Positions 35,256-44,415 of a DNA stretch of 64,000 bases are shown piece after piece. Source of the DNA: Vicinamibacterales bacterium. Its GTDB lineage: Bacteria; Acidobacteriota; Vicinamibacteria; Vicinamibacterales; Fen-181. The translations under genes were made by a program, and so were the position numbers. The stretch spans positions 62,001 to 126,000 of the forward strand of contig DASXVO010000033.1 in the NCBI GenBank assembly GCA_036504215.1. Direction: 5' to 3'. The notes beneath the pieces are model-generated. The model ran no database searches. It had not been told where the DNA came from and saw only the letters and a program-made list of their open reading frames with translations. Each line of letters starts with the position of its first letter. The first letter of the stretch is position 1.

Positions 35256-37073
35256 ATGAGCAGCAAAGCCATCGACAGTAAGGCCGGAACCGTCGGCGCC
35301 AACTCAAATGCCTCGTCGGCCGGGAGCTTGTCTGGCAGAATGGCGTCCGGAGGTACGGCGTCCCCGCTCTCGCCAATGGAAACACCCGACCGCCAGGAAA
35401 TCCGGCTACTGTTCGACGACTACCTGCGGATGTACGCCGGGCGCGACGATCGCCTCACGACCTACTTCAGCCAGGATTTCTCCGGCTTCACGGGTGGAGG
35501 GGATTTCCTGGTCAAGGACAGGGAACAGTGGGTTGCGATCACTCGGCAGGACTTCGCCCAGGTCAAGGATCCACTCCGGATTGAACTCAAGGACGTGGCC
35601 ATCCAGGTGCTGGCCGACACCCTCGGTGTCGCGACCGGCTTCTTCGCGATCCACCTGCCGATCGAAGACCACATCCTGTCGCGAGAGACCGCGCGCCTCG
35701 TGCTGATCTTCCGCAAGGAGGAAGGCGGATGGAAGATCTCGCACAGCAGCATCTCGATTCCGTACCACCTGGTTCGCGAGGGCGAAGTCTATCCGCTGAA
35801 GGAGCTGGTGGATCGCAATCGGTTCCTGGAGGAAGTGGTTGCGGACCGGACGACGAAGCTGTCCGAGGCCAACGATCAACTGCGCCGGACGAATGACGAT
35901 CTGACGAGAGAGATTGCGGAGCGCCAGCAGACGGCCGAGGCACTGCAGAGAAGCGAGGAACGGTACCGCTCCGTCGTCAACGCCTCCCCCGACGACATCA
36001 CGATTACGGATGCCGAGGGCCGCATCCTCATGGCGTCGCCCACGGCATATGGGATGTTCGGCGGTGACCCGACCGACGAGTTCCGCGGGCGTCCGCTCAC
36101 CGACTTCATCGTCCCCGCAGATCGACAGCGCGCACTGGGCCAGGTCGCGCAGAAGCGCCAGGGCGTCGTCACCGGCCCGAGCGAATACCGCGGCCTGCGC
36201 CTCGACGGAAGCACCTTCGATATCGAGGTGAACAGCGAGTTCATCGGTGACGCTGCCGGATCGCCCACGGGCATGGTCGTGATTGTCCGAGACATCACGG
36301 GGCGCAAGCAGGCGGAAGCGGAAAAGGAACACCTGCAGGCGATCAACCGACAACTCCAGAAGGCGGACAGCCTTGGCCGCCTCGCCGGGGCCATCGCTCA
36401 CCACTTCAACAACCAACTCGGAGCCGTGATCGGGAACCTGGACCTGGCCATCAGGGACCTCGATGACGGAGCGAACCCGCGCGCGGAGCTCGCAGAAGCG
36501 TTGACGGCATCCCACAAGGCCGCGGAGATGAGCGGCCTGATGCTGACCTACCTGGGTCAGTCATTCGACAAACGTGAAGCGCTCGACCTGTCCGAGACCT
36601 GCCGCCGGAGCCTGCCCATTCTTCGAGCGGCCATGCCGGCAGGAGTGGCGCTCGAATCCGACCTGCCCATGCCGGGCCCGGTCGTCGTCGGGAACGCGAA
36701 CCAGGTGCAGCGGATGCTGACCAACCTGGCCGCCAACGCATGGGAAGCCATCGGTGCGAGCCCGGGCGCGATCCGCCTGAGCGTGAAGACGGTGTCCGCC
36801 GAGGTCATCCCACCCACCCATCGTGTTCCGCCGGACTGGCAGCCGCAGGACAACGCGTATGCGTGCATCGAGGTGACGGACACGGGCTGCGGCATCGAGG
36901 ACAAGGACATCGAGACGCTGTTCGATCCGTTCTTCTCCAGCAAGTTCACCGGACGAGGGATGGGCCTCGCGGTGGTCCTGGGGATTGCGCGCACCTACGG
37001 CGGTGTCGTCATCGTGGAGAGCGAACCGGGTAGGGGCAGCACGTTCCGCGTGTGCCTCCCGGCGTCGATTTAG
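35256..37073 (+). CDS. PAS-domain sensor histidine kinase with SnoaL-like N-terminal domain
   Basis: 605 residues, no transmembrane helix. Residues about 41-170 resemble an NTF2/SnoaL-like domain (IRLLFDDYLRMYAGRDDRLT, then WKISHSSISIPYH). A coiled coil (about 185-230) leads to a PAS domain (YRSVVNASPDDITITDAEGR to VIVRDITGRKQAE). The dimerisation box AGAIAHHFNNQLGAVIGN puts the phospho-His at 382 or 383. The HATPase motifs NLAANAWEA, DTGCGIED and GRGMGLAVV are complete. There is no C-terminal receiver, unlike many soluble hybrid kinases. Start ATG at 35256, alternative at Met41. Confidence 0.85.
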   Translation: MSSKAIDSKAGTVGANSNASSAGSLSGRMASGGTASPLSPMETPDRQEIRLLFDDYLRMYAGRDDRLTTYFSQDFSGFTGGGDFLVKDREQWVAITRQDFAQVKDPLRIELKDVAIQVLADTLGVATGFFAIHLPIEDHILSRETARLVLIFRKEEGGWKISHSSISIPYHLVREGEVYPLKELVDRNRFLEEVVADRTTKLSEANDQLRRTNDDLTREIAERQQTAEALQRSEERYRSVVNASPDDITITDAEGRILMASPTAYGMFGGDPTDEFRGRPLTDFIVPADRQRALGQVAQKRQGVVTGPSEYRGLRLDGSTFDIEVNSEFIGDAAGSPTGMVVIVRDITGRKQAEAEKEHLQAINRQLQKADSLGRLAGAIAHHFNNQLGAVIGNLDLAIRDLDDGANPRAELAEALTASHKAAEMSGLMLTYLGQSFDKREALDLSETCRRSLPILRAAMPAGVALESDLPMPGPVVVGNANQVQRMLTNLAANAWEAIGASPGAIRLSVKTVSAEVIPPTHRVPPDWQPQDNAYACIEVTDTGCGIEDKDIETLFDPFFSSKFTGRGMGLAVVLGIARTYGGVVIVESEPGRGSTFRVCLPASI

Positions 37074-37860
37074 CCGGCCCGTGACGCCGGCTTCATCCGG
37101 CGGTTACATGCGCCGGCTATTGTGTGATCACGGGCGCACGGATAGAGCCTGGTCAGTCGCGTCGGGAGCATCCTCCTGCGCGCCGCGGACACGGGCCCCT
37201 CTGAGCCGGGGCCCGGAGAGTACTCCAAGAGTCACACCTACATCGCTCGCCTCGACGACGACGCAGGGCCCGAGGGAGCAGGTGCACCGACCACACCTCA
37301 ACGCCGAGACCTGTCGAGCGCGGCGGCCGTCCAGCAGTTGCCCGGCATGTGGCTCATCGCCGGCGTCTCGGTCGGACTGATCGCTGTCGCGGGCGAGGAG
37401 GAACGCCCGCTCGTCGCCGAACGCCTGCAACACTTCCCGCACCACCGGCAGACAGGTGACGATCTCGTCGAAGTCGGCCAGGTCTTCGAGGAGCACGCGC
37501 GCCGGCACGCAAGAGGGACACGGCACCGGACGGGTGTGGCTCCCCAATCGACGTGCTCGGTTGAACGGGACGGGGCATAGTCGTCGGGTAACAATGGTGA
37601 CAATAGACACTCCCTGCGGCGACTTTGCACGGGGTGGCAGCAGGAATCGCTTGCAGAACCACGTGTTTCCGCTGGTGCGCAAGTTGCGTTGCTCACCGTG
37701 ACGCATTCCTTCACCGTTCTCGCTGGGTGGTGCCTGAGAACCGGCGTCCAAGCCATGAGGGCTCGTTCCTGCGCTCTGGAGCCTACCGGCTGCTCAGCCC
37801 GCCCGCCGCCCGCAAGGGATTCCGGCGCCTATCTCACCCGACAAGATGGAGGATTGAATC
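37074..37860. other. Gene-poor stretch between histidine kinase and PEP-CTERM gene
   Basis: 787 bases in which no open frame has family resemblance or a convincing ribosome-binding site. A minus-strand frame from 37751 to 37128 is open but compositionally odd. The only structured element recognised is the REP-like repeat near 37495-37545. A probable Shine-Dalgarno (GGAGG) for the PEP-CTERM gene lies at about 37849. Confidence 0.5.
37495..37545. repeat. REP-like palindromic repeat, copy 1
   Basis: Shares GCGCGCCGGCACGC, then AGGGACACGGCACCGG, with copy 2 at 38577-38625 in the same orientation. The second half can fold: GGGACAC pairs imperfectly with a downstream GTGTGGCTCCC. This design is like REP sequences mobilised by RAYT-type transposases; no such transposase is in the window. 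Confidence 0.5.
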
Positions 37861-38517
37861 ATGCGCATCTTCCGTTCCGGCGTGAGCGTCATCGCGCTTG
37901 GGGTGGCGACCGTCGGCCTGGCGGTGGCCTGCTCGTGCCCGGCCGCAGCCGACCCCATCAACCTGGCCCTGAACCCAACTGCTACGGGGCTTCCGAGCCC
38001 GCTCGAATCTGACGCGGGGTGGGGAGGCGGAGGTGGATGGGCCGGCGGTCCGTGGGAAATCGTCGATGGCCAGCGAGGATACCCCGAGTGGTACCACGGC
38101 TTGGCACTTCCGTGGGATGGCGGGCAGCACCAGGCGACGATCGCGCTGGCCTCATCGTCCTGGTTCAACGAAGTCATCATCTGGCATCACAGCTACTATC
38201 CCGTCACCAACCCGTTCCTCGATTACTGGGATGGCACGGCGTGGAATCCGATCAGCTACACGCGGCTGCTGGGCTCACAGCAGGCGCTGGGGTCGCTGTC
38301 GGACATCTACTCCTTCGACGCGGTGCTCGGCAGCAAGGTGCGGTGGACGGTTCCGGCGGGCGCGGCTTTCTGTTCGGGATGTCCAAACCACGCATGGATA
38401 TACGAGTTCGAGGTATACGAGGCCCAGCCGGTCCCCGAACCGGCATCCCTCATGCTGCTGGGAACCGGCTTGATCGGCTCGGCAATGGCTGTCCGCCGTC
38501 GCCGCCGGCACGAGTAG
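37861..38517 (+). CDS. PEP-CTERM exported protein with discoidin-like domain
   Basis: 218 residues. Signal peptide (VIALGVATVGLAVACSCPAAA), then a beta-rich domain (NLALNPTATGLPSPLES, WFNEVIIWHHSYY, LDYWDGTAWNPI) resembling F5/8 type C carbohydrate-binding folds, and a C-terminal sorting signal PVPEPASLMLLGTGLIG followed by a helix and RRRRR. The PEP-CTERM tail is cut by an exosortase and is typical of biofilm and exopolysaccharide proteins. It is flanked by two REP-like repeats. Confidence 0.85.
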   Translation: MRIFRSGVSVIALGVATVGLAVACSCPAAADPINLALNPTATGLPSPLESDAGWGGGGGWAGGPWEIVDGQRGYPEWYHGLALPWDGGQHQATIALASSSWFNEVIIWHHSYYPVTNPFLDYWDGTAWNPISYTRLLGSQQALGSLSDIYSFDAVLGSKVRWTVPAGAAFCSGCPNHAWIYEFEVYEAQPVPEPASLMLLGTGLIGSAMAVRRRRRHE

Positions 38518-38576
38518 CGGGAGTGGGCCAAAGGCATGTGATGGCGCAGGCTTCCTCGCAGGCACGGTATCCGGGT

Positions 38577-38625
38577 CTGCGCGCCGGCACGCCACAGGGA
38601 CACGGCACCGGGCGTGTGCCCTGGC
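38577..38625. repeat. REP-like palindromic repeat, copy 2
   Basis: Same-orientation partner of 37495-37545. Here the hairpin is better kept: CAGGGACACG pairs with CGTGTGCCCTG with one mismatch across the loop GCACCGG. It follows the PEP-CTERM stop by 60 bases and may act as its transcript end. Confidence 0.5.
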
Positions 38626-38628
38626 CGA

Positions 38629-38977
38629 TCAGCGACAGCACGAAACTGCTGACGCTGTGGCCGTCCTATTCGGGTCCCGCAACTCGGTTCCGTGGAGGTG
38701 CTCGTCAAGATCGTCCAGCGGAAGCGCGCGCGGAAATCCGGATGCGTTCCGGCGCCCAAGCTCGGCGGCGTCGGTGACGGTGCCGCGAATCTCACTGCCT
38801 GCGGGTGTGAGGACGGCCACGCGCGCGCGCGCCCGCCACGGTGCCGCCGCTCGGGTCCAGGATCAGCCCGGTGAGGCCACCCGGCGCCGAGATGCTGGCG
38901 GACGTCGGGATGGCGAGGACGGCCGACAGGAGAATCGCCACCAGGGCAGCCACGAGTGGGTTCCACTGGGGGCGCAT
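38629..38977 (-). pseudogene. Frameshifted fourth gene of the TonB-receptor operon (carboxypeptidase-regulatory-like domain)
   Basis: From the ATG at 38977 (GGGGAGACC upstream) one frame reads a signal peptide (VAALVAILLSAVLAIPTSAS) and GLTGLILDPSGGTVAGARAR, the start of a CarboxypepD_reg/Big-like domain, then stops at 38792. The natural continuation (VAVLTPAGSEIRGTVTDA) is in another frame, open to 38629. The break is at a (GC)6 run at 38821-38832; seven or four GC units would restore the frame. It follows the upstream stop by 14 bases, as other genes in this operon do. Beyond 38650 the restored frame is not family-like, so the gene is also truncated. Confidence 0.5.
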
Positions 38978-38991
38978 ACCGGTCTCCCCGC

Positions 38992-40707
38992 TTACTCCAG
39001 CCCAACGAGCCGCGCGGGCTTCAACGTCCACAGGGCGCCCACGTCCCGGCGCGGCCGGCCCTTGGGGAACATCTCGGCGGCGGAGGAGAACATGTAGTTC
39101 ATTCCGGTCGTCAGGCTCCGGCCTGGTTCGGGGGCTGCCAGCGCCTCGACCATCAGACGGAGGAACTGGCTGGCGTTGAGCCGGAGCGCACCGACGGTCA
39201 CCCACGTCGGCACCACGTTGTCGGGCACCGGCTTCCAGGCCTGGTCGTTCAGCGCCTCCGCCAGCCCTGACGCCGCGGCGGCCACTTCGCGCACGGCCAC
39301 CGTCCGTCCGAGCGGTCCAAGGTCGTCGGTCATCTCGAGCGGGCCGTAGACATGCTGCAGCGTGACCGACGGGGGCCACGCGCCGTCGCGATGCCACGTT
39401 GCAAGCGCCGTCGCCAGCATCTGGAACATGTCCGCCAGAGAGAAGTACTCATCGCCGGCACGTGCCGTGAATGGTGGATAGTTCCCGGCCCTGCTCCATT
39501 CCGTCAGCAGATCGTTGGCCGCCGTCCGCAGGATCTCGAGCGACACCGACGCGCCGACGCGCGTCGGTGCCGCGTGTTTCAGATCCGCCATGGCGATGAA
39601 CCGGCTGCCTGGGTTGGCGGGGAAGAACGAACCGGCCAGCCACTCGAGGACGGCATCCTCCCGTTTGAATGCCGCGTCGATTTCCTCGCGCGACTGCAGG
39701 CCATCCTGCCCCAGGTGGGCCGATTTCGGATTGTCATACGCCCACTCGATGGGCGTCGTGTAGCGCCCGCCGCCGAAACCGGGCTTGAGATAGACGTCGC
39801 TGTGAGCCAGCTGGACACGGATGACGTGTGGCCGCGAGCGATCGAGACCGTCGAGGATCTTCTGCAGCGCCTCCGGCCCCTGGTTGGCCACGACGACCTT
39901 CACGGGCGCCCCACTCGTGTTCGACAGGCGAAGCACGTTGTCCATCCAGAACAGCTCGGGCGCCGAGGTGGGCGCGGGACTCATCAATCTGCCGACGGTC
40001 GCGGCCGAGACGCCGTATCCATGGAGCAGCCGTGCCGCGTACACCGTGTTCTCCGGCACACCGGGCAGGATGGCGTCGACCGCGGAGCGGTGGACGTGGT
40101 GGACGATCTCCGAGTCACCCCCAATCTCCTGGCTCACGCCAGATACGTACGCCAGCCGTCCGAACACCTCTGCGGTTCGCATGACGCCGCCGGAGCGATC
40201 TGGATCGGGCAGCCCGGTGACGGGATCCTTGTACTCCGTCAGGAACCACTCGGCCGCCTGGCTGCGCGCCAGCCACCGTTCCGCGCCGGTCGTTGCCCTC
40301 CTCATGTTCGGCCTGGGCCACGTCAGGAAGGTCGGTTCCTGGGCGCCGTCGTAGCCCATTTCGATCAGGCCCGCCCTGGCCGACTCGCGCACCCGGGTCA
40401 GCAGACCGTTCGCCTGGTCCCTGGTCTGCAGCGCCTCGCTCGTCGTACCGGAGAACAGCATCAGGCAGGTGGGTCGGACGCCGGGATGCTGCTGGCGCAG
40501 CCTGCGCATCGTATCCAGCGTGCGCTGCAGACGCTCCTCGCTGATCTCGATGTTCAGATGATCTTCGATCGTGCTGAACAGCGAGATGTAGACCGGCTGC
40601 TTCGACTCCGGGCCGTTGGCAGCCGGCGAGGTCGTGCCGCCGGTCGTCCCGGTGCCGAGCATCGGCAGCGCCACCGCGAGGAACACCGCCGCAAGATATC
40701 CGCTCAT
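38992..40707 (-). CDS. Large secreted protein of unknown function in TonB operon
   Basis: 571 residues from the ATG at 40707. Signal peptide MSGYLAAVFLAVALPMLG. The N-terminal part (PVYISLFSTIEDHLNIEISE and the block PTCLMLFSGTTSEAL) suggests an alpha/beta barrel such as a polysaccharide-deacetylase-like or glycoside-hydrolase-like fold, which I cannot assign. The C-terminal VTVGALRLNASQFLRLMVEAL resembles a pseudomurein-binding-type repeat, suggesting cell-wall or glycan contact. It lies 14 bases after the TonB receptor stop. A glycan substrate for the operon is inference. Confidence 0.65.
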   Translation of the reverse strand: MSGYLAAVFLAVALPMLGTGTTGGTTSPAANGPESKQPVYISLFSTIEDHLNIEISEERLQRTLDTMRRLRQQHPGVRPTCLMLFSGTTSEALQTRDQANGLLTRVRESARAGLIEMGYDGAQEPTFLTWPRPNMRRATTGAERWLARSQAAEWFLTEYKDPVTGLPDPDRSGGVMRTAEVFGRLAYVSGVSQEIGGDSEIVHHVHRSAVDAILPGVPENTVYAARLLHGYGVSAATVGRLMSPAPTSAPELFWMDNVLRLSNTSGAPVKVVVANQGPEALQKILDGLDRSRPHVIRVQLAHSDVYLKPGFGGGRYTTPIEWAYDNPKSAHLGQDGLQSREEIDAAFKREDAVLEWLAGSFFPANPGSRFIAMADLKHAAPTRVGASVSLEILRTAANDLLTEWSRAGNYPPFTARAGDEYFSLADMFQMLATALATWHRDGAWPPSVTLQHVYGPLEMTDDLGPLGRTVAVREVAAAASGLAEALNDQAWKPVPDNVVPTWVTVGALRLNASQFLRLMVEALAAPEPGRSLTTGMNYMFSSAAEMFPKGRPRRDVGALWTLKPARLVGLE

Positions 40708-40721
40708 ACGTTGATCCCGGC

Positions 40722-43700
40722 TCAGAAGCTCACCCGCAGCGCCAGCTGAACCTGCCTTGGCGCCTTCGCCGCGAAGATCCGACTGAATGTGGCGGGCTCG
40801 TCCACGTAGAGTTCCGGCAGCTCGTAGTTCGCCCGGTTGAACAGGTTGAAGACCTGCGCCTCGAGCGTGAGTTCGCTGCGATTGCCAAGCCGGAACCTGC
40901 GCGCCAGCGACAGGTCCACCGATGCGTAGCCAGGGCCACGGAGGATGTTGCGTCCTGCGTTCCCGAAGGTGGCGGGCTCCGGCACGGCGAGCGCGCTCGT
41001 GTTGAACCAGCGGTCCGCGGTCGGATCGGAGGTCGCCGGATCGCCGACCAGGTTGGGATGATCCGAGCCGCTCTGCTGACCGGTGTTGCCCGTGTTGCTG
41101 TTGTCGAACCGCAGGAGCGGAGTGAACGGCTGCCCCGACTGCAGCGTGACGATGCCGCGCAGTTCGGTGTGACGCGTGATGATGCTGCCCGACGGCAGTT
41201 GGCAAATGAACGACGCCGAGAAGCGGTGCCGGATGTCGAAGTTCGACGGCCCCCACTGCGCGGCCATGTTCCGGCTGTCCTGCGGGAAGTTCGGGTCTCC
41301 CTTCGTGCCCAGGAACGACGAGCCGTCGTCCATCGACCTGGAGAGCGTGTAGGCGGCAGATACCGCCACACCGCTCGTCATGGGGCGGCTGAACAGCACC
41401 TGGAGGGAGTGGAACGTGGAACGACCAGCGCTCTCGATGAAGAAGATGCTTCCGTACTCCGGGTATGGCCGCCGGTCCTGCACGTCGCCCGTGCCCGGCC
41501 TCGGCTGATTCAGGTCGCGCGGCCGAATCAGGTGGCTGCCCTTCGAGCCTGCATAGCTGACGGTCGCGGTTCCGACCGACCCGAGCTGGCGCTGGACGCC
41601 GACATTCCAGTGTTGCATGACCGACGTCGTCAGATCCGGGCTCAGCGTGCTGAGCGACGGAGGCGGCGCGAATCCCCCGGTTGAGGGGAACGGGTTGGCG
41701 AGGGTCAGGAGCGAGAACTGCGTCGGGAAGTAGACCCTGAGCGTGAACTGCGGTGGGTTGAAGTACTGTGCGGAGTTCACTTCGAACATGCCCGAGTCGT
41801 AGTACACGCCGTAGCCCCCTCTCACCACCAGGCCGGCGCCAGGACTCCAGGCGATGCCGACCCGCGGCGCGACGTTGTTCCAGTCCGGCTGGACGCCCGA
41901 AGGCGAGATCGAGCCGCTGCCCACTGGGATCACCGTGCCCGTTGCAGGATCGAAGCTGGACATGTGGTTCGCCGGGTCGACGGAGGGGGTGTTGTACTCG
42001 TAGCGCACGCCGAGGTTCAACGTGAGATCAGGACGGATCTTCCAGTCGTCCTGCACGTAGGCGCTGTAGGCCGTGGTGCGCAACTGCAGCGTGTTGTCGG
42101 CCCTCGACTGCATGCCGAAGGACGGCAGGCCGAGCAGGAGGTCGCTGATGCCAGTGCCCGAGACAAAGCCGGAGAATGTCAGCGATCCTCGCGCCAGCAT
42201 GTCCAGGTTGCCGTCGAGCCTCTGGTGACGGATCTCCGCGCCGAGCCGCCATAGATGTCTTCCGCGGTCGAGCGAGAGACTCTGGGCCAGCTGGAGGGTG
42301 GTGGTGTGCCGCCGGATGGGCAGGGTGATGGCGTCCCCGACCTTCGAGAACCCCGCGATCGTGATGGTCGGGTAGCCGAAGTCACGCTCGGGCACCTGCA
42401 ACCAGTTCACCCCCCACAGCCGCCCGACGTCCACTCCCGCGTGCTCGGAGAGAATCTCCCGCGAGTACCGGTTGAACCCGAACCGCGTCGAACTGAACGC
42501 GTGGCTGCCGAGGACGTGCTGGTACTGCAGAAGCGCGTTGTGCGCGGGATCCCTGTAGGAGTTGCCGAAGCCGGACACCGTGTCCGTGTCTTCCGCGTAT
42601 GGGTCGAAGGCGTCCACCATGCCCCTGTTGTAGCGCACGGTCAACTGCCCGGCGTTCGACAACCGGTGGTCCACCCGGATCGCCATCTGGTCCTGGTCTT
42701 CACGGACGGGCGCGTCGTGCACGTAGTTTCCGGAGAGGCCGGCCCGGTTGGCCCGCGGAAACAGATCCAGCACCTTGAGCGCGACCGGATCGATCCGGCC
42801 GGTCGGAATGATGTTGCCGGCGTAGGGCTGTCGCGTAAAGGGATCGATGACGGGCGTGGCCAATTCTGACAGGTTGCCGCTCCGCTGCAGGTCGGTCGGG
42901 ACCGTCGACAGGCGCGTGGCCGTGCGCCGTTCGCGCAGGCGGTCGACGTTGGCGAAGACGAACGTGCGGTTTCGCAGGAGGGGCCCACCGACGCTGAAGC
43001 CGAACTGATTGCGTTCGAACACCGGCTTGTCCGGCGCGGTATCGAACACGTTGCGGGCGTTCAACGCCTGGTTGCGGAAGTACTCGTAGGCCGTCACGTC
43101 GAATCGGTTGGTGCCACTCCTCGTGATGACGTTCACCTGGCCGGACGCGCTCCGTCCGTACTCGGCGCTGTAGCTGTTCGTGGCGATCTTGAATTCCTGG
43201 ATGCTGTCCACGGGAGGCTGGACCACGAAGCGGTTCACGTAGGGGTCGTTGTTGTCCACGCCGTCGAGCAGGAAGTTGTTGTACTCCTCGCGACCCCCGT
43301 TGGCGTGCATCGCAAACGAGCCGCGCGACGACAACTCGGAGCCCTCGGCGGGTGGATTGACCCCGGAGGTGAGCATCGCCAGTTGCAGGAAATCGCGGCG
43401 GTTGATGGGCAGTGCCTGGATGCGCCGCTGGTCGAGGATGCTGCCCAGTTCGGCCGACTCCGCTTGCATCGGCTCGAGGGGCGCGGTCACCAGGACGGTT
43501 TGGGCGATGCCCGCGAGGGGCAGGTGGAAGTCCACCCGGACCTGGCTGTTGACCGCCAGCGGCACCTGCGCGCGATGGATCCGTTCGAGCCCCTGCGCCG
43601 CCGCGGAAACGTCATAGGCCGCCGGCGGCAACTCAGCGAAGCGATACAAACCGGCGTTGTCGGTCGTGGTGGTGCGGGCGACGGCGTGAAGGTTGTCTGA

Positions 43701-43856
43701 AACCGACACCTCAGCATTGGCGATCAGCCGTCCGCTGGGGTCGAACACGTAGCCGCTGATGATCCCCGTGGTCACCTGGGCCCGGGCAACGACGCCGGCG
43801 CCGAGGACGAGCAGCAGCGCCAAAGAGACAGTCTTCGTGCGTGCCATTGGTCCCAT
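40722..43856 (-). CDS. TonB-dependent receptor, Oar-like with carboxypeptidase-regulatory domain
   Basis: 1044 residues. Signal peptide to about residue 26 (VSLALLLVLGAGVVARAQ), CarboxypepD_reg domain (ISGYVFDPSGRLIANAEVSVSD to about 110), plug domain (residues about 125-240, LLDGVDNNDPYVNRFVVQPP and YGRSASGQVNVITRSGTN), and a large 22-strand-type barrel ending in the usual aromatic residue (ALRVSF). Outer-membrane importer typical of Acidobacteria, often for oligosaccharides or peptides. AGGGGGATG precedes the ATG at 43856; an alternative ATG lies three codons later. No TonB/ExbBD genes are nearby. Confidence 0.93.
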   Translation of the reverse strand: MGPMARTKTVSLALLLVLGAGVVARAQVTTGIISGYVFDPSGRLIANAEVSVSDNLHAVARTTTTDNAGLYRFAELPPAAYDVSAAAQGLERIHRAQVPLAVNSQVRVDFHLPLAGIAQTVLVTAPLEPMQAESAELGSILDQRRIQALPINRRDFLQLAMLTSGVNPPAEGSELSSRGSFAMHANGGREEYNNFLLDGVDNNDPYVNRFVVQPPVDSIQEFKIATNSYSAEYGRSASGQVNVITRSGTNRFDVTAYEYFRNQALNARNVFDTAPDKPVFERNQFGFSVGGPLLRNRTFVFANVDRLRERRTATRLSTVPTDLQRSGNLSELATPVIDPFTRQPYAGNIIPTGRIDPVALKVLDLFPRANRAGLSGNYVHDAPVREDQDQMAIRVDHRLSNAGQLTVRYNRGMVDAFDPYAEDTDTVSGFGNSYRDPAHNALLQYQHVLGSHAFSSTRFGFNRYSREILSEHAGVDVGRLWGVNWLQVPERDFGYPTITIAGFSKVGDAITLPIRRHTTTLQLAQSLSLDRGRHLWRLGAEIRHQRLDGNLDMLARGSLTFSGFVSGTGISDLLLGLPSFGMQSRADNTLQLRTTAYSAYVQDDWKIRPDLTLNLGVRYEYNTPSVDPANHMSSFDPATGTVIPVGSGSISPSGVQPDWNNVAPRVGIAWSPGAGLVVRGGYGVYYDSGMFEVNSAQYFNPPQFTLRVYFPTQFSLLTLANPFPSTGGFAPPPSLSTLSPDLTTSVMQHWNVGVQRQLGSVGTATVSYAGSKGSHLIRPRDLNQPRPGTGDVQDRRPYPEYGSIFFIESAGRSTFHSLQVLFSRPMTSGVAVSAAYTLSRSMDDGSSFLGTKGDPNFPQDSRNMAAQWGPSNFDIRHRFSASFICQLPSGSIITRHTELRGIVTLQSGQPFTPLLRFDNSNTGNTGQQSGSDHPNLVGDPATSDPTADRWFNTSALAVPEPATFGNAGRNILRGPGYASVDLSLARRFRLGNRSELTLEAQVFNLFNRANYELPELYVDEPATFSRIFAAKAPRQVQLALRVSF

Positions 43857-43880
43857 GACATCCCCCTGGTTGTTCTGCTG

Positions 43881-44297
43881 CTACTTCTTCTCGTTCTCCT
43901 TCGGCTGTTCCTTGTTCAGGCGAACCTTTCCGGTCCACGAGTGGCCGTGGTCGTCGACCGACACGTCACCTTCCATCCGCTCGGCACCGACGGTGAGACT
44001 GAACCGGTAGGCCGCATCCTCGCCGGAGACCTCAAAGGCGAGCGTGGCGCCTTCGTACTTGACGTTCGTGATGGGCACCTGTCCCTCGCCGGGCCAGGCG
44101 AAGCCGGTGACACCCTTCGTTGTGTCCTCCAGCTTGAACGACACTTGAATGGGAGAGTAGGAGACAGCCGTCCTGATTTCTCCCGCCCATTGGCCCGACA
44201 CCCGTACCTGGGGTAGCGGGACCTTGTCCTGCGCCATCGACGCCCACGAGGCACACGCGATCAGCACGATCACGGCAACGCCGGACTTCATGCGCAT
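43881..44297 (-). CDS. Small secreted hypothetical protein heading the TonB operon
   Basis: 138 residues from the ATG at 44297, preceded by GGGGAGGAT. Signal peptide (MRMKSGVAVIVLIACASWASMAQ), then a beta-rich domain (VRVSGQWAGEIRTAV, VSFKLEDTTKGVTGFAW, MEGDVSVDDHGHSWTGKVRL) reminiscent of small periplasmic lipocalin-like or substrate-tolerance proteins, and a charged C-terminus (KENEKK). No family named. It lies 24 bases before the receptor gene on the same strand. Confidence 0.7.
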   Translation of the reverse strand: MRMKSGVAVIVLIACASWASMAQDKVPLPQVRVSGQWAGEIRTAVSYSPIQVSFKLEDTTKGVTGFAWPGEGQVPITNVKYEGATLAFEVSGEDAAYRFSLTVGAERMEGDVSVDDHGHSWTGKVRLNKEQPKENEKK

Positions 44298-44415
44298 CGG
44301 TATCCTCCCCCGGGGACCGGGTTCAGTGATGCTCAGATAGCGGCTGGCCGGGTCCGGCATCCGCCGGAGCCCGGCCAGAGTTCAGCCTGAGACGATCGTC
44401 ATCGAAACGGCGGTG

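Noticed and set aside
37128-37751. A 207-codon minus-strand gene, possibly a response regulator
   Set aside because: One segment vaguely resembles a receiver start but has no acidic pocket or conserved Lys, and there is no ribosome-binding site.
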